DNA of 64,000 bases. Source: CAZBAF01 sp964490245 (GTDB lineage Bacteria; Patescibacteriota; Saccharimonadia; Saccharimonadales; JACDBH01). Positions 9,319-17,566 of the stretch are shown piece after piece (position 1 is the stretch's first letter; the number at the start of each line of letters is the position of its first letter). The position numbers and the translations under genes are program-made. The stretch is from contig CAZBAF010000004.1 in NCBI GenBank assembly GCA_964490245.1, positions 16,759 to 80,758 of the forward strand, given 5' to 3'. The notes under the pieces were generated by a model. That model did not search any database. It saw only the letters and a program-made list of their open reading frames with translations, and was not told where the DNA came from.

Positions 9319-9756
9319 TCAGCCGGCGTTGCGCTGCTCGTTGAGCGAGCCGATACTGGCCAGCTTGGCCTTGCTGCCGAACCGCCGCCTAACTGTGTTC
9401 GCCACCAGCACGATCAGGAACCCGATCACGTAACTGACGTTCAGGATGATGTACAGAGCCCAGGCGGGCCGAGTTACATAGGGATTGATGCTAATAAGGT
9501 AGCAAATGAGCCCACCGCTAATCAGGCAAACGATCAGCATTCCAATGAAGTTTTCGATGGTCTCATGTCGCTTGCCTTCGCTGATCGTTATTAGCACAAT
9601 GCTGCTAGCGGCGCCGATGCCGATCAGGCTGAACCCGAACATGGCCCAGAACTGCGTTCCTGGATCGGCATCGCCGGGCAGACGGAAGCTCAGGTGCCAG
9701 CAGGCGAAGCCGCTGACGAGGAACAGGACGAGGGTTGAGGCGACGATGAGTCGCAC
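9319..9756 (-). CDS. Small four-helix membrane protein, unknown
   Basis: 145 residues with four hydrophobic helices (about 4-22, 38-57, 70-88 and 98-120) and a basic C-terminal tail (NTVRRRFGSKAKL). I do not recognise a family. The start is GTG; a purine-rich AAGGAG lies about 20 nt upstream, too far for an ideal site, so the true start could differ. A near-consensus promoter at 9840-9868 drives it. It is isolated between repeat copies B and C. Confidence 0.65.
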   Translation of the reverse strand: MRLIVASTLVLFLVSGFACWHLSFRLPGDADPGTQFWAMFGFSLIGIGAASSIVLITISEGKRHETIENFIGMLIVCLISGGLICYLISINPYVTRPAWALYIILNVSYVIGFLIVLVANTVRRRFGSKAKLASIGSLNEQRNAG

Positions 9757-9839
9757 GTCACGGACGGATATGATGCTCCTTAGGGAGACTCTTGGTTGTT
9801 CCCAGGTTTGGTCAAGGGTGGAAACGTCCCTATCCTCTC

Positions 9840-9868
9840 ATTGTAGCATACTTTAATAATATTGTCAA
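9840..9868 (-). promoter_or_regulatory. Strong extended -10 promoter
   Basis: Minus strand: TTGACA, a 17-nt spacer, TGCTACAAT. Predicted start near 9833, giving a leader of about 75 nt for the gene at 9319-9756. Confidence 0.8.
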
Positions 9869-9889
9869 TACCTTACCCCTGTTGATGAC

Positions 9890-10425
9890 TAAGAAGTGAT
9901 TAGTTATTAGTGTTTAGTGATTATAAGCCAGAAGTTAGAAGTGAGTTATTTAGTAGATGGTAGTTAGTAGATAGTAGTTGGTAAAGGCGGCGTTAGCCGC
10001 CATTTAAAACAGCGCCCTTTAGGGCTTCTGCTGTATCTGGGCATCGGCTTTTGCCCTGAGCGGATGTGCCAAACAGACAACGGCCAAAGGCGGCCAGGTG
10101 TTAAGCAATCCCATCCCAAGTAGCAAGGGATTGTGCGTTCTGGCCGCGCCGTTGTCTGGTTTGGCAACAGACGCATCAAGGCGAAAACGTAAGCCCGAGC
10201 TTCTTTGCATACTTTCCTCCACCCCACGAAACGGGTTTCGTGGGGGCCCCGGTTGTCGGTACAAGAAAGTATGGCGGCCGAAACCCTGAAAGGGTTTGCC
10301 GAAAATTCTTTATTAAACAAAAAAGACGGGGTTAAGACCCCCGCAGGGCTTTACCGAAACAACTTTGAAATCCAAAAATAAAACATTCTCACTCTTAGCT
10401 GTAAAAAATTTAAAAATTAGTTCTT
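9890..10425 (+). repeat. Structured intergenic repeat, copy C (subtype 1)
   Basis: Starts with degenerate tandem TTAGTGA/TAGTAGA-like repeats (about 9895-9980), then the GGCGGCGTTAGCCGCC hairpin, the terminator-like GCCCTTTAGGGC hairpin, and a branched stem nearly identical to copy A, including the ATCCCAAGTAG loop. The next hairpin (10205-10272) has an extra nested palindrome (CCCCACGAAACGGGTTTCGT) that copy A lacks. It then has hairpins followed by GCCGAAA and ACCGAAA. The recognisable end is about 30 nt before the sortase stop codon. No protein is supported. Confidence 0.8.
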
Positions 10426-10456
10426 AATCCAAGACAAGTCATGCCCATTAAAAAAC

Positions 10457-11674
10457 TTAAAAAACCCAGTTCCACATCCGTGACCACAAGGACGGTGCGT
10501 TGCCCGCCAGAATCTCGGCACTTTGTTCGGTCTTTATGGCTGTGCTTTCTTTATTCTGGTTGGGGTCAGGACTTATCTGCTCGCCCCATATAACCAGGCG
10601 GTTAACGTTGGTGCCGGGCGGGTCGCAGGTCACTAGAATCATGGTACTGGTTTTGCCTGGCACGTCATCAAGTACGCTGATATCGGTCGGCGGCACGATC
10701 TTGGTGTCAAAGATCCGGTACAGATAGCGCACGCCGTCTTTTTCTATGTAGAAGGTGTCGCCCAGCTCGAGCCGGTTTAAGAGCGCAAAGGCAAATTTGT
10801 ATTTGCCTCGGTTAAGAATGTTGCTGCTGGAGTGGCCAAAGATGGCGCCGTTACCCTTTTCGCCCGGCTGGGAGGTGATGGGATAGTGCACGACACCGCG
10901 CTCGAGGCCCGCCTGGATATCCGCCTCTTCAATACTGGTGACATCATAGACAACCGGCGCGTCGACGTTGATTTTAGGGATGATAACGCGCGGGTCAGGG
11001 CCGACGGCTGCCGTGCCGTCCAGGATTAGCGGTGTGGCGCTGACGTCGCGGCTGGGGGTGATAAACGGCGCAATAATACGCTCATTAAAGAAGCCGAACA
11101 ACAGCAACAGCATCATAAAACAGCCGGCTGCCAAGCCAAATGCCAATGACTTGAGGTGTTGTTTGCGGCTGAGCTTGCCGCGGCCCTGGACGCGTTTAAC
11201 GATTTGCTGCTTGGCGTCGGCGATGGTGTGTGCGCTGGCTTTTTTGGCGGCCGTTTTTGGCCGGAAGGTGCGCGCACCGGGGACGGGCTCGGTCTCGTCA
11301 ACAAAAGTGCCGGTCACGGTTGCGGATGATTTTGCCGATGACTGCCGGCTGCCCGGGGTTTGCGCGGCGTAGAATTCCTCCCAGACCTCGTGCTTTTCGC
11401 GGTCCGGCAGCGCTTTGTAGTAATCGTGCCATTCAATCTGAATCTGGGCGAACGGTTTGCCGCTGGCAGCCAGATCGGCCATAAACTTCTGGTGCTTACT
11501 GCGTGACTTGGCCGGCTCCTGCACGCTTTCTATGGCCTCGGTTACGACATCGGGCTCGCTGGCGTAGAGGCTGTCGAGCTTTTGACGTATCAGGTTTGCG
11601 GCCGCGTCACTACCGCCCGTCGGGTCGTCATCGGGCAGCTGCAATGATGGTTGTGAGGCAGGGTCCAGTTTCAT
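10457..11674 (-). CDS. Sortase with long cytoplasmic N-terminus
   Basis: 405 residues. About 185 cytoplasmic residues, charged and probably largely disordered, precede one transmembrane helix (about 190-212). The extracellular sortase domain has catalytic His281 (IFGHSS), Cys350 (VTCDPPGT) and Arg359 (NRLVIWGE). About 45 further residues trail behind the domain. Sortases cleave a sorting signal on exported proteins and join them to an acceptor. No obvious sorting substrate lies next to it. The -10 box TGCTATAAT ends 8 nt before the start, so the mRNA is almost leaderless. Confidence 0.92.
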   Translation of the reverse strand: MKLDPASQPSLQLPDDDPTGGSDAAANLIRQKLDSLYASEPDVVTEAIESVQEPAKSRSKHQKFMADLAASGKPFAQIQIEWHDYYKALPDREKHEVWEEFYAAQTPGSRQSSAKSSATVTGTFVDETEPVPGARTFRPKTAAKKASAHTIADAKQQIVKRVQGRGKLSRKQHLKSLAFGLAAGCFMMLLLLFGFFNERIIAPFITPSRDVSATPLILDGTAAVGPDPRVIIPKINVDAPVVYDVTSIEEADIQAGLERGVVHYPITSQPGEKGNGAIFGHSSSNILNRGKYKFAFALLNRLELGDTFYIEKDGVRYLYRIFDTKIVPPTDISVLDDVPGKTSTMILVTCDPPGTNVNRLVIWGEQISPDPNQNKESTAIKTEQSAEILAGNAPSLWSRMWNWVF

Positions 11675-11733
11675 CCTTGTTCATTATAGCAAGACATCGG
11701 GGTTGTTCCCTTCACTGGTATAGCGCGGTATAG

Positions 11734-11739
11734 TATAAT
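11734..11739 (+). promoter_or_regulatory. -10 box upstream of tRNA-Leu
   Basis: TATAAT about 52 nt before the mature tRNA 5' end, leaving a leader for RNase P processing. Confidence 0.5.
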
Positions 11740-11791
11740 CTATCTGTTAATTACCGCGGCGGTCAGGCAGCGGACGTTATCAACAGGTGGA

Positions 11792-11876
11792 GCCGGAGTG
11801 GCGGAATTGGTATACGCGTACGACTCAAAATCGTATGTCTTCGGGCTTGAGGGTTCAAGTCCCTCCTCCGGCACCA
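11792..11876 (+). tRNA. tRNA-Leu (anticodon CAA)
   Basis: Class II tRNA of 85 nt. The acceptor stem is GCCGGAG paired with CTCCGGC. The anticodon stem TACGA/TCGTA encloses loop CTCAAAA, giving anticodon CAA for UUG codons. A long variable arm precedes the T arm GGTTCAAGTCC, and the 3' CCA is encoded. Confidence 0.96.
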
Positions 11877-11967
11877 CGTATTGATAACAGAGCTATTTCA
11901 TCCCTTTTCACCTCTTGCGCTGCTGCAGTCGAGTCGTGCAGAAAGAAGCTAAAGGTGCGCTATCGCA

Positions 11968-12092
11968 TGGCGTCAAAGCGCGGTTTTTGCCCTGATGATA
12001 TTTATGTGCGCGGTGTCGAGGTAAGCGACGCCGGAATCTTTGAGGGAGAAAGCGATCATCGCGGTGTTTGGGCGAAGATTGTGACTGGTTAG
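11968..12092 (+). pseudogene. C-terminal remnant of an endonuclease/exonuclease/phosphatase family gene
   Basis: The open frame ends with DDIYVRGVEVSDAGIFEGES followed by DHRGVWAKIVTG, resembling the last strands of EEP nucleases (the D-Y-I-F-V-R ... SDH motif with the catalytic Asp-His pair). The rest of the enzyme is missing; the frame runs upstream into the tRNA-Leu gene. It is a broken gene directly behind a tRNA, a common insertion point. The region 11877-11967 holds nothing else I can identify. Confidence 0.5.
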
Positions 12093-12098
12093 ATCAGT

Positions 12099-12767
12099 CT
12101 AGATGACATGACGGGTGCCATTGGGGGCTTTTTGAGTGCGCAGTTCGCGCAGCAGACTGTTCCAAGCCATAGACAGAGTAGCTTCATCGCCGGCGCTGAT
12201 TGCCTCATGCAGATCAGGGGTCCGCGCATCAGGGTCAAGAAGTAGGTTCTGGGGCGAAATGACGACAATATCTGCCGTGTACCTTTGAATATCCCCGGGC
12301 TTAAGCAATGACTTGGCCTGTATCTTGTGACGCCGATCATTTGTCCTGAAGATAAGGTCGACACCACGGTTCCTGCCGAACACACCGCCTGCATCCTCAC
12401 TGTTGTGCGCCAGTCTGGCATAGCGCCCGAGGCCTTGCGAAGCAATACCCCACCATGTGACGGCATGGATGGCCACTTCTGTTTCGATACCGACTCTTTT
12501 GTCATCATGTCCGGAGTGCACATAGCCATCATTGAGAACCTCGGCGCTGATTTTTTGACAGCCTTCAAATACCGCCTGCGAATGTCTGCTTGGATCTTTA
12601 TCGAGCAGGAGCGCTTCATATGCGTCGCTGGCCTCTAAAACAGCGTCATCGTAGGCGTCCCGCGGGCCGCCTGTCTCGCGCAGCTTATGCAGATGATGTA
12701 TGCGTTCATCTCTACTGGAACCAGTAGCGAAAAACACCGCAGTAATAATATCGTGGCCAAACCTCAT
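12099..12767 (-). CDS. Unknown protein, possible PD-(D/E)XK-type nuclease fold
   Basis: 222 residues, not recognised. The N-terminal half is helical and charged. In the second half GIETEVAIHAV is followed by GVDLIFRTNDRRHKIQAKSL, which has the Glu ... Asp ... Gln-x-Lys order of some restriction-endonuclease-like folds; this is a weak pattern match only. The ORF ends close to the EEP remnant on the other strand. TATAGT ends 7 nt before the ATG, so the mRNA is probably leaderless. Confidence 0.7.
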   Translation of the reverse strand: MRFGHDIITAVFFATGSSRDERIHHLHKLRETGGPRDAYDDAVLEASDAYEALLLDKDPSRHSQAVFEGCQKISAEVLNDGYVHSGHDDKRVGIETEVAIHAVTWWGIASQGLGRYARLAHNSEDAGGVFGRNRGVDLIFRTNDRRHKIQAKSLLKPGDIQRYTADIVVISPQNLLLDPDARTPDLHEAISAGDEATLSMAWNSLLRELRTQKAPNGTRHVI

Positions 12768-12797
12768 AAGATTGACTATATTTTACAACCATTACAT

Positions 12798-13577
12798 CTA
12801 TTGCGCAACACTGGTCGTAATGGCTTCAAAGGGTTTGGCTGGGTGTTGTAGCCAAAAAACCGCTGCTTTGGCGGCGGTTTTTACCTGCCACGCCGGACTG
12901 TCTTCGGGCAGCCGGGTGGTACTGACCCTGCCTTGACGGGCAACGACAAGATTATTCTGTTCTTTTGTGACGATAATAAACGGATGCCGCTGCGTAAAGG
13001 TATGCAGGGCCTGCACCAGTAACAGCAGGCCCATGTCGAGCAGGAAGGGCTTGTCAAACTTCAGGGCGGTTCCCAGGCGTTGCAGTTGGGCCACGGTGAC
13101 GACCAGACAGGTATGAGGGCGCGCTGCTGCCGGTGCGGGTTGGGCCAGCACGTACTCAACCGTATCGCCCGTAAGGGTCAGCAGGCCGTCATACTTTTGC
13201 ATATAACCTTCCAGCAATATGGCGGTTTCGCTGTTGCGCCCTAGATCGCCCGCCAGCAGCACGCCGTCTGCCCACGCTGACTGGATTAAAAATTCGTTCA
13301 GGGCGTCGCGGCCAAAGCTGCCGCTGGGGCTGCTGGGCGCAAACTCGTACGGACCCAATGGCCCCAGCGTTTTTTTAAGCGCATCCGGCAGCAGAGTCCG
13401 TACGGTGCCGGCGCCGGCCTGCTCTGCTGCCGCAAATGCCTCTCCGGGCGACGCAAAGCCGTGGGCACTGCCGCCGATTACCAGCAGCTTGCCGGCGTGC
13501 TGGCGGTTCTCGGGGCGGCTCCATAAAATATCTTCAAACAGCGGTGCGTCAGTTGTTTGCTTGAGCCAGTAGTCCAT
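12798..13577 (-). CDS. ADP-dependent NAD(P)H-hydrate dehydratase-like protein
   Basis: 259 residues resembling the YjeF C-terminal/NNRD family of the ribokinase fold, which repairs hydrated NAD(P)H. The typical opening is visible: ENRQHAGKLLVIGGSAHGFA followed by AFAAAEQAGAGTVRTLLPDA. The distal ATP-site motif (GTGD-like in normal family members) is not seen, so the protein may be degenerate or have lost activity. TACTCT ends 6 nt before the start codon. Confidence 0.7.
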   Translation of the reverse strand: MDYWLKQTTDAPLFEDILWSRPENRQHAGKLLVIGGSAHGFASPGEAFAAAEQAGAGTVRTLLPDALKKTLGPLGPYEFAPSSPSGSFGRDALNEFLIQSAWADGVLLAGDLGRNSETAILLEGYMQKYDGLLTLTGDTVEYVLAQPAPAAARPHTCLVVTVAQLQRLGTALKFDKPFLLDMGLLLLVQALHTFTQRHPFIIVTKEQNNLVVARQGRVSTTRLPEDSPAWQVKTAAKAAVFWLQHPAKPFEAITTSVAQ

Positions 13578-13626
13578 TTCTTTAGAGTACAGAGTTTATG
13601 GGACCGAGTACAGAACCTTAAAAAGG

Positions 13627-13662
13627 TTTCAGTATCCTTTCAGCTTGGCATGAGACTATACT
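13627..13662 (+). promoter_or_regulatory. Promoter of the two-component pair with direct-repeat operator
   Basis: TTTCAG occurs at 13627-13632 and again at 13638-13643, an 11-nt period typical of tandem OmpR/PhoB-family sites. It is followed by TATACT at 13657-13662. The repeats cover the -35 position, as in PhoB-activated promoters. The start codon is 7 nt after the -10 box. Autoregulation by the encoded regulator is inferred. Confidence 0.5.
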
Positions 13663-13668
13663 AGAGCC

Positions 13669-14328
13669 ATGCGCGTGCTTGTTGTTGAAGACGAACCGAA
13701 GATCGCGCAGGCGATCAAGAAAGGCCTGGAGGCCGAAACATTCAGCGTCGACGTGGTGGAGGACGGTGACAGCGCGCTGAGCTATGGCCGCAGTCCCGAA
13801 TATGACATCATTGTTCTTGATTGGATGTTACCAGGCAGTATTGATGGTCGTAAGGCATGCGAGACTTTACGACGCGAGGGTGTCAAAACGCCGATCCTGA
13901 TGTTGACGGCGCGCGACGCCACCGAACACAAAGTCAAAGGGCTCAACAGTGGCGCTGATGACTATCTGGCCAAGCCCTTTGACTTTGATGAGCTGATTGC
14001 GCGGCTGTACGCCCTCCTACGTCGGCCGCGCAACCTACTCGGCGAGCAGATCACCGCTGGGGACATTGCGCTCAATCCGGTGACCAAAGAGGTGTTTTAT
14101 AAAGACAGACCGGTGCAGCTGACGGCAAAAGAGTTTGCCCTGCTTGAGTACCTGATGCGCCACGCGGGCAACGTGGTCAGCAAAGACGATCTTATCGCGC
14201 ATGTCTGGAGTGACGAGGATGACATCCTGCCTAATACCGTAGAGGTATACGTCGGCTACTTGCGCCGCAAACTGAGCCCTGAGGTGGTTCAGACAAAGCG
14301 TGGCTTTGGTTATACAATACAAGCATGA
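13669..14328 (+). CDS. OmpR-family response regulator
   Basis: 219 residues. The receiver domain has acidic residues EDE at 7-9, phosphoacceptor Asp51 (IIVLDWMLPG), Thr in LMLTARDA and Lys in YLAKPF. The C-terminal winged helix (about 125-219) ends with VEVYVGYLRRKL and TKRGFGYTI, which is characteristic of OmpR/PhoB DNA binding. The next gene overlaps by 4 nt (ATGA), so the kinase is translationally coupled. Confidence 0.95.
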   Translation: MRVLVVEDEPKIAQAIKKGLEAETFSVDVVEDGDSALSYGRSPEYDIIVLDWMLPGSIDGRKACETLRREGVKTPILMLTARDATEHKVKGLNSGADDYLAKPFDFDELIARLYALLRRPRNLLGEQITAGDIALNPVTKEVFYKDRPVQLTAKEFALLEYLMRHAGNVVSKDDLIAHVWSDEDDILPNTVEVYVGYLRRKLSPEVVQTKRGFGYTIQA

Positions 14329-15350
14329 ATCTGCTCCAGAGAGGTCTCAATCTAACTGCATCGCCACGAGCGCGGCTGGCGCTGACATATCTGACCATTA
14401 TTATGGTCCTGACGGTCAGTTTCAGCGCGGTGTTTTATCAGCAATCCATCAGTGAGGCGCGCGCCAATCTGCAGCGGCAGGAATCCAGGCTGCAGCAGTA
14501 TCTGTACTTTACAACGCCCGAAGGCATCAGCAGCATTCAGGCGGCCGAGCTGAAGGCCTTTCGGCGTAATGTGCTGAAGCGGCTGGCGGCGCTGAATATC
14601 GGCATGCTGGTCTTAGGCGGGCTTGTCAGTTATCTGTTGGCCCGCCGCTCGTTGCAGCCGCTTGAGGAGGCGCTGGAGGCACAGGGCCGCTTTACCAGTG
14701 ATGCGGCACATGAGCTGCGCACGCCGCTGACCGCCATGAAGACCGAGATTGAAGTGGCTTTGCGTTCGGGCAGCATAACCAATAGTGAAGCGCGCCGGCT
14801 GCTGGCCAGCAATCTTGAGGAGATTGATAAGCTGCAGCTGCTGACTGCGGCGCTGCTGCGTCTGGCCCGGAGCGATACAACCGATACGTCAACACACAAA
14901 CGGTACCGGCTTGCAGATATTTTGCAGGCTGCTGCAGAGCGTCTGGAGTCCCGGGCTGCTGAGCGTCATATCCGTATCGAGCTGCCCGCCACCCGCCTGC
15001 TGGTGCGCGGCGACAGTGATCAGCTGGTGGAGCTGTTTGTGCCGCTTATTGCCAACGCCATAAAGTACAGCCACGATAATTCGACTGTGTCCATTAAGGC
15101 GCGCCGGCGCGAAGGCCGGCTGTGTGTCGATGTGATCGACACCGGTATTGGTATTGCCGAGGTTGATTTGCCTCATATCTTTGACCGGTTTTATCGGGCT
15201 GATCAGTCGCGGAACAAGTCCGGTGTGGAAGGCTACGGATTGGGCTTGTCGCTGGCTAAAGCCATCGCCGAAGCGCACGGCGGCCGGATTACGGTTAAAA
15301 GCCGGTACGGCAAAGGCTCGACCTTTCGGGTTATACTGCCGGGCGCATAA
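14325..15350 (+). CDS. Sensor histidine kinase, partner of the adjacent OmpR regulator
   Basis: 341 residues. Transmembrane helices at about 18-38 and 88-106 enclose a 50-residue extracellular segment. The phosphoacceptor His is 129 (DAAHELRTPL) and the HATPase domain has NAIKYSHDN, DTGIGI and GLGLSLAKAI. No HAMP or PAS is obvious. Cognate regulation with 13669-14328 is inferred from the ATGA overlap. Confidence 0.95.
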   Translation: MNLLQRGLNLTASPRARLALTYLTIIMVLTVSFSAVFYQQSISEARANLQRQESRLQQYLYFTTPEGISSIQAAELKAFRRNVLKRLAALNIGMLVLGGLVSYLLARRSLQPLEEALEAQGRFTSDAAHELRTPLTAMKTEIEVALRSGSITNSEARRLLASNLEEIDKLQLLTAALLRLARSDTTDTSTHKRYRLADILQAAAERLESRAAERHIRIELPATRLLVRGDSDQLVELFVPLIANAIKYSHDNSTVSIKARRREGRLCVDVIDTGIGIAEVDLPHIFDRFYRADQSRNKSGVEGYGLGLSLAKAIAEAHGGRITVKSRYGKGSTFRVILPGA

Positions 15351-15409
15351 AATCCGCTGACGAACAGATTATTGATAATAACGCCTAAATATGTGATAAT
15401 AACAACATT

Positions 15410-16678
15410 ATGACCGCACGATCTCCTCTGTCACCGGAACTTGCGCAGGGCGAACAGCTACTGTTTGAGAAAACTACTAATTTTATCCGCGTTACAGACG
15501 ACGGCCAGTATCAATATGCAATGCTGAAAGCGCCTATCCCGCAGTTTTTGCAGGGGCTCATCAGCTGGAGTGATACCTCTCAGGATTTTCTGATGGTAGC
15601 TGCGGCTGATATGTATGATCGCAATATTATCGACATTGCCGGGGATGATATCGAGCATACCATTGACGCCCGCAGCCTAATGGTGCCGAAAGCGCTGGAC
15701 CGCAAAGCCGGCGACGTACAGCATAGTACCCAGATCATGTTCGAGCTGGCAAACATCGCTTTTAAGGGCGTGCTGTTCAGGCCAAAGGGGCTGGATGTGC
15801 CGCGGGTTGACCGGCAGCTGTACGCATCTGACCTGCGTCATAATCATTCCGGCGGCTGGCTCGTCGATGCTTTCAGATACCGGTTGAACGCACTGAAAAG
15901 GGTCGAGACAAAAAAGAACATCGGCAAAGCGGCCGCAGGCCGCCTGCGGGAGCTGGTACCCGGCGCGGGCGAGGACGGCTTTGTGCTAGAGGAAGCACAC
16001 GTGCACGATTTTATACAGAGCGGCCGGGCAGCCACGAGGCCGCGGGCTGTTGAAGCTCTTGCCCCTGTTTTTATGGGGCGGTTTGCTGCCGGGTTGGTGC
16101 CGCTTTTAACCGCCGGCAGTGGCGAGGCCGAGTACTTGAGGCGGCGCTTTATTGATCGCGCCTACGAAGAGTTTCACGAGTCGGGAGCCAGTAAAAAAGT
16201 CGGCGAAGTACTGTTTCATAAAGAAATTGACGAGCGGGCAAAGAGGCACATTCTGGCTGGGGATGCGTATGGCGGCGGCCATCATCTGCCGCGACTGGAT
16301 CCAAAATACTTCCGGGTGATCGGGCCTGTGGTCCAGATTGACGGCGGGGTAACGGGCAGCAGTCAGCGAATCAGCGTGGCCCGTACGCAGCGCATGGATA
16401 AGGACGGCCGTACTGTGGATGACCGCGTACAGGTGTTTTTCCCGCATGAGTGGAGCGATGACGAAGTGCTGGATGCCGTATGTAATCCCAGCCGTCTTGT
16501 GCTGCACCGCGAGAAAGACGGTGTGATAGAGCAGTATATGCATGCGCGCGGTATCGCAATGAAGCGCATTCTCGGCCTGCTTGCCGACAGTGATGACGGG
16601 CCGCTGATTACAGCCTACCCCGTCGCTCATGTGTCGGCTGATCTGCAGAAGCAGCTGGGCGGCCGTCAGGCCAGCTAA
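15410..16678 (+). CDS. EndoU-type endoribonuclease domain protein
   Basis: 422 residues without signal peptide or membrane helix. Residues 275-365 match the bacterial EndoU (CdiA-CT-like) pattern: RAKRHILAGD with His280, GGGHHLP with His291/292, and VQVFFPHEWSDDEVLDAV at 341-357. EndoU enzymes cut RNA after U or related sites with two His and a Lys or other residue. The usual Ser/Thr before FFP is replaced here, so activity is uncertain. The first 270 residues are unrecognised. No immunity gene is evident; the neighbours are a histidine kinase and exonuclease III, whose stop codon overlaps by 4 nt. The gene could be a toxin or an RNA-processing enzyme. Confidence 0.65.
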   Translation: MTARSPLSPELAQGEQLLFEKTTNFIRVTDDGQYQYAMLKAPIPQFLQGLISWSDTSQDFLMVAAADMYDRNIIDIAGDDIEHTIDARSLMVPKALDRKAGDVQHSTQIMFELANIAFKGVLFRPKGLDVPRVDRQLYASDLRHNHSGGWLVDAFRYRLNALKRVETKKNIGKAAAGRLRELVPGAGEDGFVLEEAHVHDFIQSGRAATRPRAVEALAPVFMGRFAAGLVPLLTAGSGEAEYLRRRFIDRAYEEFHESGASKKVGEVLFHKEIDERAKRHILAGDAYGGGHHLPRLDPKYFRVIGPVVQIDGGVTGSSQRISVARTQRMDKDGRTVDDRVQVFFPHEWSDDEVLDAVCNPSRLVLHREKDGVIEQYMHARGIAMKRILGLLADSDDGPLITAYPVAHVSADLQKQLGGRQAS

Positions 16679-17469
16679 GCCAGTTCAATGCTGACCGGGC
16701 AGTGATCCGAGCCCATTTGATCGGGGTGGATTTCGGCCGATTTCACTTGATCTTTCAAAGTTTCTGAAACAAGAAAATAATCGATACGCCAGCCGACGTT
16801 GCGTTCGCGGCTTTTGGCAAAATGACTCCACCAGGTGTAGTAACCGTTTCCCTGCTTGAACATGCGGAAGGTGTCAACAAAGCCCGCCGCCAGCCAGTTG
16901 TCAAAGCCCTGGCGCTCTTCCATCGTAAAGCCCTTTTTGCCCTCGTTTGGCTTGGGGTTGGCCAGGTCGTCCTCGGTGTGCGCCACATTCATGTCACCGC
17001 AGTAAATGACCGGCTTTTTCTTTTGCAGCTCGGCGCAGTAGGTCAGAATGGCTTTGTCCCATTGCTGGCGCAGCGGGATGCGGGTCAGGTCGTCTTTGGC
17101 ATTTGGCGTGTAGGCGGTGACGACATAAAAATCCTCATATTCGGCAGCAATGACCCTGCCCTCGTCGTTGCTGTGGCCATAGCCGTCCGCCACCAGCCCG
17201 TTGGCCTGCACAAACTCCTCAGGGATATCGTTGATAATAGCCAGCGGCTTGATCTTGGTAAAGATTGCCGTGCCGCTGTAGCCCTTTTTGGCTTTGGATG
17301 AGTTCCAGTATTCCTCGTACTGCGGCAGGTCAATCTCGGCCTGCCCCTGTTCTGCCTTTGTCTCCTGCAAGCACAGGATATCCGGGTCGTGCCTGGCTAT
17401 AAATTTTTGAAACTCACCTTTTCTGACGACGGCCCGTATGCCGTTGACGTTCCATGAGAATAGCTTCAT
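16675..17469 (-). CDS. xth: Exodeoxyribonuclease III / AP endonuclease
   Basis: 264 residues from the chosen start MKLFSWNVNGIRA. EEP-family motifs are all present: NVNGIRAV, CLQETKA (metal-binding Glu), YCGDMNVAHTEDD, WWSHFAKSRERNVGWRIDYF and GSDHCPV (catalytic Asp-His). It repairs abasic sites. An upstream in-frame start would add 26 residues, but TACAAT ends 7 nt before this ATG and the family starts here. The 3' end overlaps the EndoU gene by 4 nt. Confidence 0.95.
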   Translation of the reverse strand: MKLFSWNVNGIRAVVRKGEFQKFIARHDPDILCLQETKAEQGQAEIDLPQYEEYWNSSKAKKGYSGTAIFTKIKPLAIINDIPEEFVQANGLVADGYGHSNDEGRVIAAEYEDFYVVTAYTPNAKDDLTRIPLRQQWDKAILTYCAELQKKKPVIYCGDMNVAHTEDDLANPKPNEGKKGFTMEERQGFDNWLAAGFVDTFRMFKQGNGYYTWWSHFAKSRERNVGWRIDYFLVSETLKDQVKSAEIHPDQMGSDHCPVSIELA

Positions 17470-17566
17470 ACGCTGTATTGTATCGGAATCCTGATGTTTA
17501 TTGCCAGCTTCGCCGTTTTTGGTGGTAAATTGTCGAAAACTTCTCATGCTGATAGACTAAAGTTCA

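Noticed and set aside
9964..10320. Minus-strand ORFs across repeat copy C
   Set aside because: Explained by the repeat; no ribosome binding site and no coding-like conservation beyond the RNA-type pairing.
11787..11950. Plus-strand ORF starting in tRNA-Leu
   Set aside because: The first part is a translation of the tRNA itself. Only the far 3' part is kept, as a nuclease remnant.
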